A stretch of DNA of 64,000 nt. Origin: Streptomyces longwoodensis (GTDB lineage Bacteria; Actinomycetota; Actinomycetes; Streptomycetales; Streptomycetaceae). The stretch is taken from contig NZ_KQ948553.1 in the NCBI RefSeq assembly GCF_001514125.1, positions 62,001 through 126,000 on the forward strand, read 5' to 3'. How positions within the stretch are numbered: the first letter of the stretch is position 1; each line of letters starts with the position of its first letter. The notes beneath the pieces are model-generated. The model did not search any database, had not been told where the DNA came from, and worked only from the letters and a program-made list of their open reading frames with translations. The translations under genes were made by a program, and so were the position numbers. Below, piece by piece: positions 8,620 to 16,801 of the stretch.

Positions 8620-9399
8620 GTGAGCGCCATGCCGATCGCCCTGCTGGTCACCACGGCCGCCACCGGTGCCGTGGGCGTCGCCGTCCTGCGCACCCTGCTG
8701 AAGCTGCGGCGGCAGGTCACCGCGCTGCACGCCCAGCTCGCCGAGAACCACGCCGCGATGACGCGCGGCCTGGTGCCCGCCGCGCGCACCACGTCTGACG
8801 CCGCCGAGATACGGGCGGCGGTCGCCGAGGCGCTGGCCGAGGAGCGGGAACGCGAGCTCGCCGAGGCACGGGCGTTCTGGGCCGCCCAGGAGACGCGGGA
8901 CGCCTCCGACGCGCCCACGCTGCTCGGGCTGCCCGACAGCGAGCTGTTCCTGCCCCGGCAGGCCGACTTCGCGGGTCTGGAGCCGCTCGAGCCGGTGACC
9001 GAGCCGGACGAGTTCGCCGCCGACTCCCCCGAACTGGCCGCGGCCCGCCGCCGCCACCCCTCCCACCCGGACTTCGTGCCCGTGCAGTCACCGGTCGTCA
9101 ACGACCACGAGCGCACGGTGGCGACGCTGGAGGAACTGGCCGCGTCCCGGGTGGAGCTGACCGACGTGCGCCCCGGTCCCCTCGGCACGCTGGACGTCTA
9201 CGTCTTCGCCGACGGCACGACCCTGTGCATGACGCCGGGCCACCGCGAGACCGCCGAGCGCCTGGCGGCCGCCCTCACCGCGGGCGAGGCCCCGGTGCTC
9301 CTCGGCGGCTCGGGCATCTCGGGCGCGTACACCCTGACCTTCGCGTGCGGCGAGGAGAACGTCTACATCCTGGCCGACCGGGTCATCGCGTCCCTCTGA
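8620..9399 (+). CDS. Hypothetical membrane-anchored protein
   Basis: A 259-residue protein, start GTG 8620 (ATG 8629 is the alternative) with a GGGAG ribosome site. One hydrophobic segment at residues about 4-27 looks like a signal anchor, followed by a charged helical region (residues 30-95) and an acidic linker. The last 90 residues form a compact alpha/beta domain (TLDVYVFADGTTLCMTPGH, then VLLGGSGISGAYTLTFACG). No family is recognised. It stands alone between two terminators or convergent genes. Confidence 0.6.
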   Translation: MSAMPIALLVTTAATGAVGVAVLRTLLKLRRQVTALHAQLAENHAAMTRGLVPAARTTSDAAEIRAAVAEALAEERERELAEARAFWAAQETRDASDAPTLLGLPDSELFLPRQADFAGLEPLEPVTEPDEFAADSPELAAARRRHPSHPDFVPVQSPVVNDHERTVATLEELAASRVELTDVRPGPLGTLDVYVFADGTTLCMTPGHRETAERLAAALTAGEAPVLLGGSGISGAYTLTFACGEENVYILADRVIASL

Positions 9400-9477
9400 G
9401 CGGGGCGGGCCGGTCCGGGCCGGCCCTGTCCCGTCCGATCGGGAGCCGGGCCCCGCGGCTCCGCCGGGCGGTAGGTC

Positions 9478-9786
9478 TCAGACGCCCGCCCGCTTCTGGG
9501 CTTCCTCGATCACCCGCACCGCCCGCTCCACCTCGTCGTCGGCGGACAGCACGACGGCCAAGTCGTTGGCGGCGACGGAGAGTTGGTCGGCGGCGGCGAA
9601 CATGCCCGCGTCCGGCATGATCCGCGGCTCCGCCCCGGGCCGCTCCAGTTCCTGCGCCCACCGCGCGAGTTCCCTGGCCGCCGCGAGCGCCTCGGCGGCG
9701 GCCCCGCGCTGCAGGCGCGACTGCGGTGCCGCGCGCAACCGGTCGGCGAAGTGATCAACGGCTCGGCTCAACGGCGTCGTATCCAC
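9478..9786 (-). CDS. Small helical hypothetical protein
   Basis: About 102 residues from GTG 9786 (GTG 9789 is equally possible; a longer upstream frame overlaps the divergent gene). It is almost entirely Ala-rich and helical (SRAVDHFADRLRAAPQSRL, then EALAAARELARWAQELERP), with no membrane span. No family is recognised. It is divergent from the DUF4287 gene with about 105 bases between starts. Confidence 0.55.
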   Translation of the reverse strand: MDTTPLSRAVDHFADRLRAAPQSRLQRGAAAEALAAARELARWAQELERPGAEPRIMPDAGMFAAADQLSVAANDLAVVLSADDEVERAVRVIEEAQKRAGV

Positions 9787-9891
9787 CACGGGCCCGAGCG
9801 TACGCGCCGCTGCCGCACTGTTGCCAACGGGCGGACGCTCAGGCACGGTGACCTGAAGGACCGGCTCACACCCCAGCATCCGGAGGCGCCG

Positions 9892-10122
9892 ATGTCCCAA
9901 GTCTTCTCCGAGGAGACCCATCGCAACATGCTCGCCCGCATCCCCCACTGCACCGGTCGTGAAGTCTCCGACTGGCTGCGCACCGTCGACGAAGGCCCGG
10001 CCCTCTTCCGCTTCGAGGAGAAGGTCAGCTGGCTGCGCCACGAGCACAACCTCGCGTACGGCCACGCCAAGGCGATCATCCACGAGTACGACCTGAGGAG
10101 GGCCGCGCGCAAACTGCTCTAG
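9892..10122 (+). CDS. DUF4287 domain small protein
   Basis: A 76-residue protein starting at ATG 9892, with CGGAGG 7 bases upstream. The whole length matches the DUF4287 pattern: HRNMLARIPHCTGREVSDWL, a WLRHEHNLAYGHAKAIIHEY segment and a basic end. These small cytoplasmic proteins are common in actinobacteria and their role is unknown. It is followed by a short tandem repeat and a strong terminator. Confidence 0.75.
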   Translation: MSQVFSEETHRNMLARIPHCTGREVSDWLRTVDEGPALFRFEEKVSWLRHEHNLAYGHAKAIIHEYDLRRAARKLL

Positions 10123-10151
10123 GCGCGCACGACGACGGACGACGACCCGGA

Positions 10152-10198
10152 ACGACGACGGGGGACGACGACGGGGGACGACGACGGGGGACGACGAC
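10152..10198. repeat. 13-bp tandem repeat (ACGACGACGGGGG)
   Basis: Three perfect head-to-tail copies of ACGACGACGGGGG at 10152-10164, 10165-10177 and 10178-10190, then a partial fourth. It lies between the DUF4287 stop and the terminator. No spacer sequences exist, so it is not a CRISPR array. It is most likely a slippage-prone microsatellite. Confidence 0.8.
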
Positions 10199-10201
10199 GA
10201 A

Positions 10202-10228
10202 GGGCCCCGGGAGAACCCGGGGCCCTTT
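10202..10228. terminator. Intrinsic terminator between convergent genes
   Basis: A perfect 10-bp stem (GGGCCCCGGG and CCCGGGGCCC) with loop AGAA, followed by TTT on the plus strand. It separates the DUF4287 gene from the Bax-inhibitor gene, which converge here, and may serve both. Confidence 0.85.
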
Positions 10229-10266
10229 CGCCCGTCCGTGCGCGCGTGGGCGCGTGCGGTTCTTCG

Positions 10267-11169
10267 CTAGTCGTTGCTGTTCAGGATCGCGATGAGCCGC
10301 AGGAACTCGAGGTAGATCCACACCAGCGTCATGGTGAGGCCGAAGGCCGCGAGCCAGGCCTCCTCGCGCGGGGCGCCGTAGGCCACGCCGTCCTCGACCT
10401 GCTTGAAGTCCAGGGCGAGGAAGAGCGCGCCGAGGATCACGCCGATGACACCGAACACGACGCCGAGCGCGCCGCTGCGGAAGCCGAGGCCGTCACCGCC
10501 GCCGAAGACCGCGAACAGCAGGTTCACCGCCATCAGCAGCACGAAGCCGAGCGCCGCCGCCATCACGAAGCCGTAGAAGCGCCGCGTGACGCGGATCCAG
10601 CCCGCCTTGTACGCCACCAGGACGGCGGTGAAGACCGCCATGGTGCCGATCACGGCCTGCATGGCCGCGCCGCTGGCGATGCGGTTGTCGACGATGCTGG
10701 AGAGGACGCCGAGGAAGACGCCCTCCAGCGCGGCGTACGACAGGATCAGCGCGGGGGCCGGCCGGCGCTTGAAGGACTGGACGAAGGCCAGCACCATCGC
10801 GACCAGCGCGGCACCGATGCCGATGCCGTAGGACCGGTTGATGTTGGCGTCGTCGACCGGCAGCAGCGCCCAGGACAGCGCGGCCGTGACGACCAGGATG
10901 CCGAGCGTGGTCGCGGTGCGCGCGACGACGTCGTCCATCGTCATACGGCCGGCGGTGGTCACCGGGGCCGGGGGCGCTCCGGCGCCCTGCTGGGCGTAGG
11001 GGTCCGTGGCGTACGGGTTCTGCGCGTAGGGGTTGCCCGCCTGCTGTGCGTACGGGTTGCCCTGCGTGGCGACGGCGGGTCCCCCGGCCTGCGGCGCGGC
11101 GTCGAAGCCCGCGTAGCCGTTGTCGCGGCTGAACCCCCGTCGCGAGAAGACCGGGTTTCTGCTCCTCAT
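10267..11169 (-). CDS. Bax inhibitor-1 / YccA family membrane protein
   Basis: A 300-residue protein starting at ATG 11169 with GGAGGAGTGAA just upstream. The first 80 residues are a cytoplasmic tail rich in Gln, Tyr, Asn and Pro with NPYAQ repeats. Residues about 85-300 contain seven hydrophobic spans and the family's conserved pattern, including SYAALEGVFLGVLSS and a LALDFKQVE loop. BI-1 proteins are integral membrane proteins linked to ion leak and stress. This is the last chromosomal gene before the prophage junction. Confidence 0.88.
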   Translation of the reverse strand: MRSRNPVFSRRGFSRDNGYAGFDAAPQAGGPAVATQGNPYAQQAGNPYAQNPYATDPYAQQGAGAPPAPVTTAGRMTMDDVVARTATTLGILVVTAALSWALLPVDDANINRSYGIGIGAALVAMVLAFVQSFKRRPAPALILSYAALEGVFLGVLSSIVDNRIASGAAMQAVIGTMAVFTAVLVAYKAGWIRVTRRFYGFVMAAALGFVLLMAVNLLFAVFGGGDGLGFRSGALGVVFGVIGVILGALFLALDFKQVEDGVAYGAPREEAWLAAFGLTMTLVWIYLEFLRLIAILNSND

Positions 11170-11483
11170 TTCACTCCTCCATGGCCACCTCGCGTGGCCT
11201 TGGGCTCAAGAGTAATGGAAAGGCAAAGGATTGACTCTAGTGCTTGAGGAGGATCTTTCCCTGCCCGTGTCGCGGAACACGCTACGCGTCCGCGTGATTC
11301 CCGGCAGCGGGCGAACGGCGGTCATGACCGACCTGGAACACGTCCGGGACCGACCGGAGACCCGCCGTCGGTCCGGCGGGACGGGTGGCGACAGCCCGCG
11401 CCCGTGTTCATCCCCTGTCGGCGCTCGGGGGGCGGTGCGGTCAACGCCTGAAGGGAGGGTGCAGTCACCGCGCCGGTCGGAGG

Positions 11484-11505
11484 TGCCCAGAGCCGGACTT
11501 GAACC
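11484..11505 (-). other. tRNA 3'-end fragment, probable left attachment site
   Basis: Read on the minus strand, this stretch begins GGTTCAAGTCC, a tRNA T-loop, and continues into an acceptor-like CTCTGGGCA. No D-arm or anticodon arm exists at higher coordinates, and the T-stem left half does not pair, so this is a fragment and not a gene. The geometry fits a phage that integrated in the 3' part of a minus-strand tRNA gene, leaving this piece on the host side. The rest of the 622-base gap (11170-11791) shows no gene. The intact tRNA should lie at the right end, outside the window. Confidence 0.4.
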
Positions 11506-11698
11506 GCTGCCTACAACCGCGCTGACCTGCACTTTTCTCGTGACCTGCTCGTTTGCCCGCCGCTTCGGCTCGTTCGGAGCCGTTCCGAGCCGTTGTCACC
11601 CGTCCCGCGCGTCCTGCCTGTTCCCACGGGAACACGCCGGGAACAGCGTGCACGGTCCCTTTGTCCGGAACCCGCCCGCCGGCCGCCGACACGGCAGC

Positions 11699-11800
11699 GG
11701 CCCCGGCCCTCCGCCACGGGGGAAGCAGAGGAGCCGGGGCCACACCCCCGAAGCGTCACCGTCGCGCGCTCCAGGGGGGCTCAGGGAGCCGTCACGCGAC
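11699..11800. repeat. About 100-bp repeat, copy A (terminator plus gene 3' end)
   Basis: This copy matches 13067-13164 over most of its length. Shared blocks are GGCCCCGGC with its complement GCCGGGGCC (a 9-bp stem), then CCCCCGAAGCGTCAC, GTCGCGCGCTCCAGGGGG, and finally GTCACGCGAC. The last block encodes the stop and last codons (Val-Ala-stop) of the methyltransferase gene. The hairpin is a probable terminator for minus-strand transcription. Confidence 0.8.
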
Positions 11801-12460
11801 CGCGCGCACCAGGATCGTGCCGATCGTGCGCGGCCCGGGCGGCGCCGGGAGGATCTTCGTCCGCACGTCGCGGAACCCGAAGCCGGCCAGCAGGCCGTGC
11901 CAGTCGTCCAGCTCGTAGTCCCACCGCCGCACGACGAGGGGGTCCTCGTCGTCGCCGCGGTTGATGTACGACGCCTGGCAGCCGTAGCAGCCCTTGACCG
12001 GCGGGCGCTGCGAGAAGGCGAGCACGCCGCCCGTCCGCAGCCGGGCCCGGACCGCTGGCAGCAGCCGGACCGGGTCGGTGAACCACATGGCACCGAACAC
12101 CGAGTAGACCGCGTCGAAGTCTTCGCCGGTCTCCGCGGTGAGGAACTCCAGTGCGTCCCGCCGGTGAAGCGAGAGCCCCGCGCCCGACCAGCGCTCGCGC
12201 GCGGCCTGAAGCTGAGCCGGCGAGACATCGACCCCGACCGCGCGGGCGCCGAGCGTCGCCAGGTGAGCCAGGTTGCCGCCCTTGCCGCATCCGAGGTCCA
12301 GCACCCGGTGTCCTTGCTGCACGCCCAGCACCTCAGCGCCGGGGCCGTGGTCCGGGTACTGCGTCCAGTTGAACCAGGTGGTCTCACCAGCCGCATTCAC
12401 CGGTCGCCGCTCGGGCCGCTGCTTCGAGTACGTGTCCCACGCCACGGTGCTCGTCGTCAT
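11792..12460 (-). CDS. Class I SAM-dependent methyltransferase
   Basis: A 222-residue methyltransferase starting at ATG 12460 with a GGAAGGA ribosome site. The SAM-binding motif I is VLDLGCGKGGNLAHLA (about residue 53), motif II is AVGVDVS, and the region around DAVYSVFGAMWF fits motif IV. A short CYGCQAS segment near residue 160 could bind metal. The substrate is unknown. It is the last gene of the accessory operon at the prophage end and stops inside repeat A, whose twin ends the PCMT-like gene. Confidence 0.8.
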   Translation of the reverse strand: MTTSTVAWDTYSKQRPERRPVNAAGETTWFNWTQYPDHGPGAEVLGVQQGHRVLDLGCGKGGNLAHLATLGARAVGVDVSPAQLQAARERWSGAGLSLHRRDALEFLTAETGEDFDAVYSVFGAMWFTDPVRLLPAVRARLRTGGVLAFSQRPPVKGCYGCQASYINRGDDEDPLVVRRWDYELDDWHGLLAGFGFRDVRTKILPAPPGPRTIGTILVRAVA

Positions 12461-12521
12461 GCGTTCATCCTTCCAGGGCGTCGGCCACCCGGCCCGGTGG
12501 ACCGGGCGGCCGACAGTGTGC

Positions 12522-12983
12522 CTACCTCTTCCCGGAGTTCGGGCTGTCCGTGCACCCGGCGTGGCACTGCGTGCAGTCCCCCGATGCGGCCGGCCACAGC
12601 TCCAGGTCCGGTGTGTTACCGGTGTCCCGCATCACGGCGAGGGTGTCGTGGCGGACCGCCTTCTTGTCGCCGCTGTCGTCGCCGGGCAGTTCGGGCACGT
12701 GGTGCACGACGCCGCCGATCCGCTTCATGAGGGCGTCGCGGTCGGTCGTGTGCATGAGCCAGGCGTGCCAGCCGATGTCAACCAGCAGGCTCGGCGCCAT
12801 CCGGACGTCGGGCCGCGCGGCGCTGGCGGCCTGGAACTTCGCCGACTCGACGACGAGGCGCCCGGCGAACTCGACGGTGAACTCGGGGTGCTCCTTGACG
12901 ATGTACTGCGCGAGCCGGTCGCGGACCTCGTCCGGGACCAGCGCAGAGACGGGGAGCGCCTCGCGCTCCAGCATCGTGGTCAC
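12522..12983 (-). CDS. GRDP-like protein with conserved Cys-rich tail
   Basis: A 153-residue protein. GTG 12983 is chosen because AGGAGG lies 6 bases upstream; longer frames run into the repeat. Residues about 60-100 (DIGWHAWLMHTTDR, then GGVVHHVPELPGD) resemble glycine-rich-domain-like proteins of Streptomyces. The C-terminus has CTQCHAGC, a likely metal-binding or modifiable cluster. Such genes recur with XRE regulators, methyltransferases and radical SAM genes in Streptomyces accessory regions, from memory. The role is unknown; a peptide substrate of the nearby enzymes is one possibility. Confidence 0.65.
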   Translation of the reverse strand: MTTMLEREALPVSALVPDEVRDRLAQYIVKEHPEFTVEFAGRLVVESAKFQAASAARPDVRMAPSLLVDIGWHAWLMHTTDRDALMKRIGGVVHHVPELPGDDSGDKKAVRHDTLAVMRDTGNTPDLELWPAASGDCTQCHAGCTDSPNSGKR

Positions 12984-13066
12984 AACGTGCCTCCTGTACG
13001 GACAGCTCCCGTGCCGGGAGCGATGACCGGCCCCAGGTGAGGGGTCGGAGACTTGCCGTAGTCCGT

Positions 13067-13164
13067 GGCCCCGGCCATCCGCCACGGGGGAGGAGCGGAC
13101 GTGCCGGGGCCACTCCCCCGAAGCGTCACTGTCGCGCGCTCCAGGGGGTCTCACGTCACGCGAC
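13067..13164. repeat. About 100-bp repeat, copy B (terminator plus gene 3' end)
   Basis: Twin of copy A: the same GGCCCCGGC/GCCGGGGCC stem (13067-13075 and 13103-13111), the same AAGCGTCAC and CGCGCGCTCCAGGGGG blocks, and the same GTCACGCGAC end that contains the stop of the PCMT-like gene. It lies between that gene and the GRDP-like gene and probably acts as a partial terminator. Confidence 0.8.
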
Positions 13165-14301
13165 GGCCACCGACCAGCTGCCGCGTGACAGAGTCATCAC
13201 ACCGTCGGGCTCGATCCGCACCCGCGCCCCGTACACCGGCAGAGTGCCCGACCGGTTGAGGCGGTTGCGGATCCGCTCCAGCGCATCCCACAGCCGCCGC
13301 GGGCCGCCCTGGTGCACGACCGGCGCCTCGAGGAACCCGGACGCCGTCGCCCGCGCCCACGACCCGTCCGCGTGGAGCAGCCACACCGTCCGCCGGCCGC
13401 CGTCCTCGCTGACGCGGTGCTCGATGCCGGGCTCGACGAGCGACAGCATCGACCACACGTCCCACGCGTCCGGCACGTACAGCAGCGGGTACCGGCTGGT
13501 GCTGACGTCCTCGCCGTCGAGGTCGCGCACGATCTGCCACAGGGCGTCGGCCGGCCGGTCGTAGTCGTCGCCGTGCCGCGTCTGCATGAACCCGGCCGGG
13601 TCCGGCTCGACGCGGCCGACCGCGCCGCCGTCGTCGGTCCTGTCGGCCGTGATGATCAGCCCGGTACCGGCGAGCGTCGTCACTAGCCGGCCGTGCGGCC
13701 GCAGCGCGGCCAGCCACGACACCGGGACGGGCCGCACCGACACCGTCGACACGATCCGGTCGTACTCCCCGGGCAGGGGGCCGGTCACGTCGCACACCGC
13801 CATCTGCGGGTGCATCCCGAGCCCGCACGCCAGCCGCGTCGATGCCGCCTTCACCAGGTACGGGTCGACGTCGACGCTCGTGACCTGCTCGGCGCCGAGC
13901 CGCCAGCACGCCAGCGCCGTGCCGTACCCGCTGCCGGTGGTGACCAGGACCCGCGAGCCGTCCGTGATCGACGCGTGCCGGTACATGGCGACGACCAGGC
14001 CCGGCAGCGTCGACGACGATGTCGGCAGACCCTGGCCAGCCGTACCGGGCTCGACCTCGTCGGCGTGCAGCGGCCCGACCCGGGTGACGAGCGTTCTGTT
14101 CGAGTACGCGGCGCTCATCCACGCCTCGGGATCCTCCGCCCCGTCACGCACAGTCCAGCCGTCGCCGTCGCGCTCCCACCAGCGCGGCACGAACACGTGC
14201 CGCGGGACGTACGAGAGCGGCTCGAACCACCGCGACTCGCGGCGCACAAGCTCCAGGGCGAGGGGCCGCGAGTGCCTGTGCCAGTCCACGTCCAAGTCCA
14301 C
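13156..14301 (-). CDS. PCMT-like (protein-L-isoaspartate-type) methyltransferase
   Basis: A 381-residue protein from GTG 14301, with AGGAG upstream. The N-terminal VPRHVFVPRWWE stretch and the SNRTLVTRVG region are typical of PCMT-like maturation methyltransferases. SAM motif I is VLVTTGSGYGTALACWRLGA, then SVDVDPYLV. The C-terminal 180 residues (WFLL-rich) are a family extension. Related enzymes methylate peptides in ATP-grasp and lanthipeptide-type systems, which together with the adjacent radical SAM gene suggests peptide or protein modification. No ATP-grasp gene is present here. Confidence 0.7.
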   Translation of the reverse strand: MDLDVDWHRHSRPLALELVRRESRWFEPLSYVPRHVFVPRWWERDGDGWTVRDGAEDPEAWMSAAYSNRTLVTRVGPLHADEVEPGTAGQGLPTSSSTLPGLVVAMYRHASITDGSRVLVTTGSGYGTALACWRLGAEQVTSVDVDPYLVKAASTRLACGLGMHPQMAVCDVTGPLPGEYDRIVSTVSVRPVPVSWLAALRPHGRLVTTLAGTGLIITADRTDDGGAVGRVEPDPAGFMQTRHGDDYDRPADALWQIVRDLDGEDVSTSRYPLLYVPDAWDVWSMLSLVEPGIEHRVSEDGGRRTVWLLHADGSWARATASGFLEAPVVHQGGPRRLWDALERIRNRLNRSGTLPVYGARVRIEPDGVMTLSRGSWSVAVA

Positions 14302-14310
14302 GAAGGTCTC

Positions 14311-15249
14311 CTAGTCGTAGGCCGGCTCGCAGGCCGGCGTCTCTGCCGGCGAGCAGTCCGAGCCGTCCAGGTCCGGGTTGCACCCCATCGTGGCCTTGCC
14401 CGGCGAAGGCATGCACGAGTCCTCGTCCGGCGTGCACCCGGCCGACAACGCGTGCCGCTGCCGCGGGATGCTCGCCGCGACCCGCCCCCACGCCGCCCCG
14501 GCGAACACCGCCGCCAGACCCTGCTCCTTGACGCTCCCGGCGGGCAGGAACCGGCCGAGCACGCACGGCGTCACCGTGCCGTCCGGGAGGATCGCCGCCT
14601 TCCCGTCCGCGCAGCGGCCGCACAGCGCCGACGTCGACGGCAGCGAGCCAGCGGCCCCGTTGCCGACCGCGCGCACGTGGTCGATCCGCACCCACTTCAC
14701 GCCCAGATCGGCCAGCTCCAGGCGGGCCTGCTCGCTGCGCTGCTCGGCCCGCATGTGGATGATGCCCACCTTCAACGGGATGCCCCGGCGCAGTGCCTCC
14801 ACGATGGCCGCGCGGGTCCTGGCGTGGCTGCCGCGCCGTCCCGTGATCGCGTCGTGCTCGCGCGGGTCGTCGCTGTAGTACGACGTCGCCAGGCTCACCC
14901 CCGGCCGCGAAAACAGCAGCCACAGCCGGTCGCTCATCCGGTACAGGTTGCTGTAGACCTGCACCCGCAGCCCGCGCCCGAGGGCGTAGTCGACCAGCTC
15001 GATGAACTGCGGGTGCATCGTCGGCTCACCGCCGATCATCTGCACCGTCTGCACGCCGAGCGTGGCGGCCTCGTCGAGCACGCGCAACCAGTCGTCGCCC
15101 GACATGCTGCCGTGGCCCTTCGTCGGGCCCGCCTCGGCGTAGCAGTGCGACGAGCAGGTCAGCTGGCAGCGGCCGGTCAGCTCCAGTTCGAGGAACGTCG
15201 GCGCTGCGGGCGCTGGGGCTGGGGCTGGGGCTTCCGGGGCGATCGTCAC
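14311..15249 (-). CDS. Radical SAM enzyme with SPASM-like C-terminus
   Basis: A 312-residue protein from GTG 15249, with GGAGG 4 bases upstream. The cluster motif is CQLTCSSHC (residues about 25-33), that is CX3CX3C, one residue longer than the canonical CX3CX2C. GGEPTMHP follows. The C-terminal part carries further cysteines (CGRCADGK, TPCVLG, then four more near the end) typical of SPASM or twitch domains that hold extra iron-sulfur clusters. Substrate unknown; peptides are likely for SPASM enzymes. Nine bases separate it from the PCMT-like gene, so they are probably co-expressed. Confidence 0.82.
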   Translation of the reverse strand: MTIAPEAPAPAPAPAAPTFLELELTGRCQLTCSSHCYAEAGPTKGHGSMSGDDWLRVLDEAATLGVQTVQMIGGEPTMHPQFIELVDYALGRGLRVQVYSNLYRMSDRLWLLFSRPGVSLATSYYSDDPREHDAITGRRGSHARTRAAIVEALRRGIPLKVGIIHMRAEQRSEQARLELADLGVKWVRIDHVRAVGNGAAGSLPSTSALCGRCADGKAAILPDGTVTPCVLGRFLPAGSVKEQGLAAVFAGAAWGRVAASIPRQRHALSAGCTPDEDSCMPSPGKATMGCNPDLDGSDCSPAETPACEPAYD

Positions 15250-15550
15250 GCGTCCTCCAAGACGTCGTCGTTGACGGGGAACCGGTGCGGGGCTCCTGGC
15301 CCGCAGGGGGTACGAGCCGTTCGAGGGCGTCCCCCGCACCGGAGACTGGGCGGGGATCGGCGAGCGAGCGGGGCGCGGGCCAGCGGCTCATCCAGTAGGC
15401 GATCGTCTTCGCCTTGAAGGCCTCAAGGCACGGCCCGCAGAAGAAGATCGGGGCGTGCTGCCCCTCCCACTGCACCGGCCCCACCCACGCCACGGGCACG
15501 TCTTCGTCGTCGCAGCGCCAGCAGGCACCACGAACCCACTCGACTCGCAT
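15026..15550 (-). CDS. Zinc-finger-like small protein, 3' end overlapping the radical SAM gene
   Basis: The frame from ATG 15550 gives 174 residues. The first 50 (ACWRCDDEDVPVAWVGPVQW, then FFCGPCLEAFKAK) have two CxxC pairs, a good zinc-ribbon pattern. The frame runs 224 bases into the radical SAM gene before a stop, and that part has the Arg-rich look of an out-of-frame reading. Either the gene really overlaps, or its true end was lost by a frameshift near 15250-15350. No family is recognised. Confidence 0.5.
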   Translation of the reverse strand: MRVEWVRGACWRCDDEDVPVAWVGPVQWEGQHAPIFFCGPCLEAFKAKTIAYWMSRWPAPRSLADPRPVSGAGDALERLVPPAGQEPRTGSPSTTTSWRTRDDRPGSPSPSPSARSADVPRTGADRPLPADLLVALLRRGGPDEGPRQHVGRRLVARARRGRHARRADGADDRR

Positions 15551-15690
15551 GATCCCTTTCCTGCACGCCGCCCCGGACCGGACTGCCGGGGCGGCGGATC
15601 TCAGGTGGTGCCCGGCCGGCCCATGGACGCGAACCATTCCCGGCCGAGCACCTGCCCCGCGGTATCCGACCGCAGGGCGCCTACAGCGGG

Positions 15691-16251
15691 TCAGCTGACG
15701 GTCGGTGCGGGAACGGGGCGCAACTGCGCCCGCCTCACCGCAGCCAGGACGTCGCAGCTGTCCCGGTGGACGTAGCCGTTGAGTGCGGGACCGGAGCGGC
15801 TGTTCAGGATCGCCCGCCGCCACTGCTGGCCCTCGCTGATGGGATTCCCGCATCTGCCGCACTGACGCGCCCTCATCGCCGCTTCGATCTCGTCGCTTTC
15901 GAGGGGCTCGCCGAGCGGCCCGGGCCGCTCGTACAGGTCGAGCAGCGTCTGTGACGTCGACATGAGGTCCCGCACGTGCAACCAGGCGGTCACGCGCGTC
16001 CTCTTGTAGTCGTCGAGGTCCTCCAGGACCTGGTGCCCGCGGGTCAGGCCGTGCAGCGCCACCGTCCGCTTGAGCCCCCGCATACAGGGCGCCATCTCCA
16101 GGACGACGGGCATGAGCTGCTCGACGTGCTGCCGCAGCCCGTCGCACAGGCCGGCCAGGGCCTCGTCGTCGCTTTCGCGCGCGAACAGCCAGTCCCGGGC
16201 GACCGCGACGGACTCGCGGACCGTGTCGGCGTCGATACGGCTACCGGACAT
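15691..16251 (-). CDS. DUF6415-like protein with added zinc-ribbon
   Basis: A 186-residue protein from ATG 16251, overlapping the end of the preceding gene by 11 bases. Residues about 30-110 (LRQHVEQLMPVVLEMAPCM, then TSQTLLDLYERPG) resemble the helical DUF6415 family of Streptomyces. The second half has RQCGRCGNPI and a later HRDSCDV, a plausible metal site. Function unknown. It belongs to the operon led by the XRE/TPR regulator. Confidence 0.6.
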   Translation of the reverse strand: MSGSRIDADTVRESVAVARDWLFARESDDEALAGLCDGLRQHVEQLMPVVLEMAPCMRGLKRTVALHGLTRGHQVLEDLDDYKRTRVTAWLHVRDLMSTSQTLLDLYERPGPLGEPLESDEIEAAMRARQCGRCGNPISEGQQWRRAILNSRSGPALNGYVHRDSCDVLAAVRRAQLRPVPAPTVS

Positions 16252-16801
16252 CGAGCGCGGTCTCCCTGAGCAGCTTGTTCCGCCCGGCGGTCACGAGGAC
16301 GGCCACGTTGTCCGGCGAGCACAAGTCGCCCGGGCCGTGCATCGGCACCACCCAGTGGCAGAACGACACTTCGGGGTCCGTCACGTCCGTGCGGGGCACC
16401 CCGAGGAACGTGGCGCGGCCCAGACACTCGGCGTGCCCCTCGAACCTGCGGTCGAGCCACTCGGCGCGCTGCCCGGTCGAGACCGGCACGAGCACGTAGT
16501 AGTTGCCGTTGGCCTGGTCGGCGAACACCGGCCCGTCCAGCAGGTTGGCGAGCACGCCGCTCACCAGCTCCGGGTCGTCGGTCTCCACCGCGGCGTGCAC
16601 GACGGCGCGGCGGATCCTCACGGCGGAGAACAGGCCGCCGAGCCGCAGCAGCGCGACCGTCGCGGTCTGCCACTCGGTCAGCGCCAGGTCGCGGGAGTCG
16701 GCAGCCGCCAGCAGCCAGGTCTGCGCGGAGATCGCCCGGTCCCGGGCGGTCTCCACTAACACCTCGCCGGCGTCCGGGTCGTACAGGTCGAGGTCGGTCA
16801 T
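16241..16801 (-). CDS. Hypothetical Streptomyces accessory protein
   Basis: A 186-residue protein; ATG 16801 overlaps the preceding stop as TGATG (a GTG at 16804 is also possible). It contains a helical N-terminal half and a WLDRRFEGHAECLGRATFLG stretch in the second half. No membrane span or known catalytic motif is visible. Similar proteins sit next to XRE regulators in Streptomyces accessory regions, as far as I recall. It is translationally coupled to both neighbours. Confidence 0.6.
   Translation of the reverse strand: MTDLDLYDPDAGEVLVETARDRAISAQTWLLAAADSRDLALTEWQTATVALLRLGGLFSAVRIRRAVVHAAVETDDPELVSGVLANLLDGPVFADQANGNYYVLVPVSTGQRAEWLDRRFEGHAECLGRATFLGVPRTDVTDPEVSFCHWVVPMHGPGDLCSPDNVAVLVTAGRNKLLRETALDVR

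Noticed and set aside
10152..10198. CRISPR-like repeat
   Set aside because: 13-bp units are contiguous, with no spacers and no cas genes.
11484..11560. Complete tRNA gene
   Set aside because: Only the T-loop and acceptor 3' part fit; no anticodon or D-arm and the T-stem does not pair.
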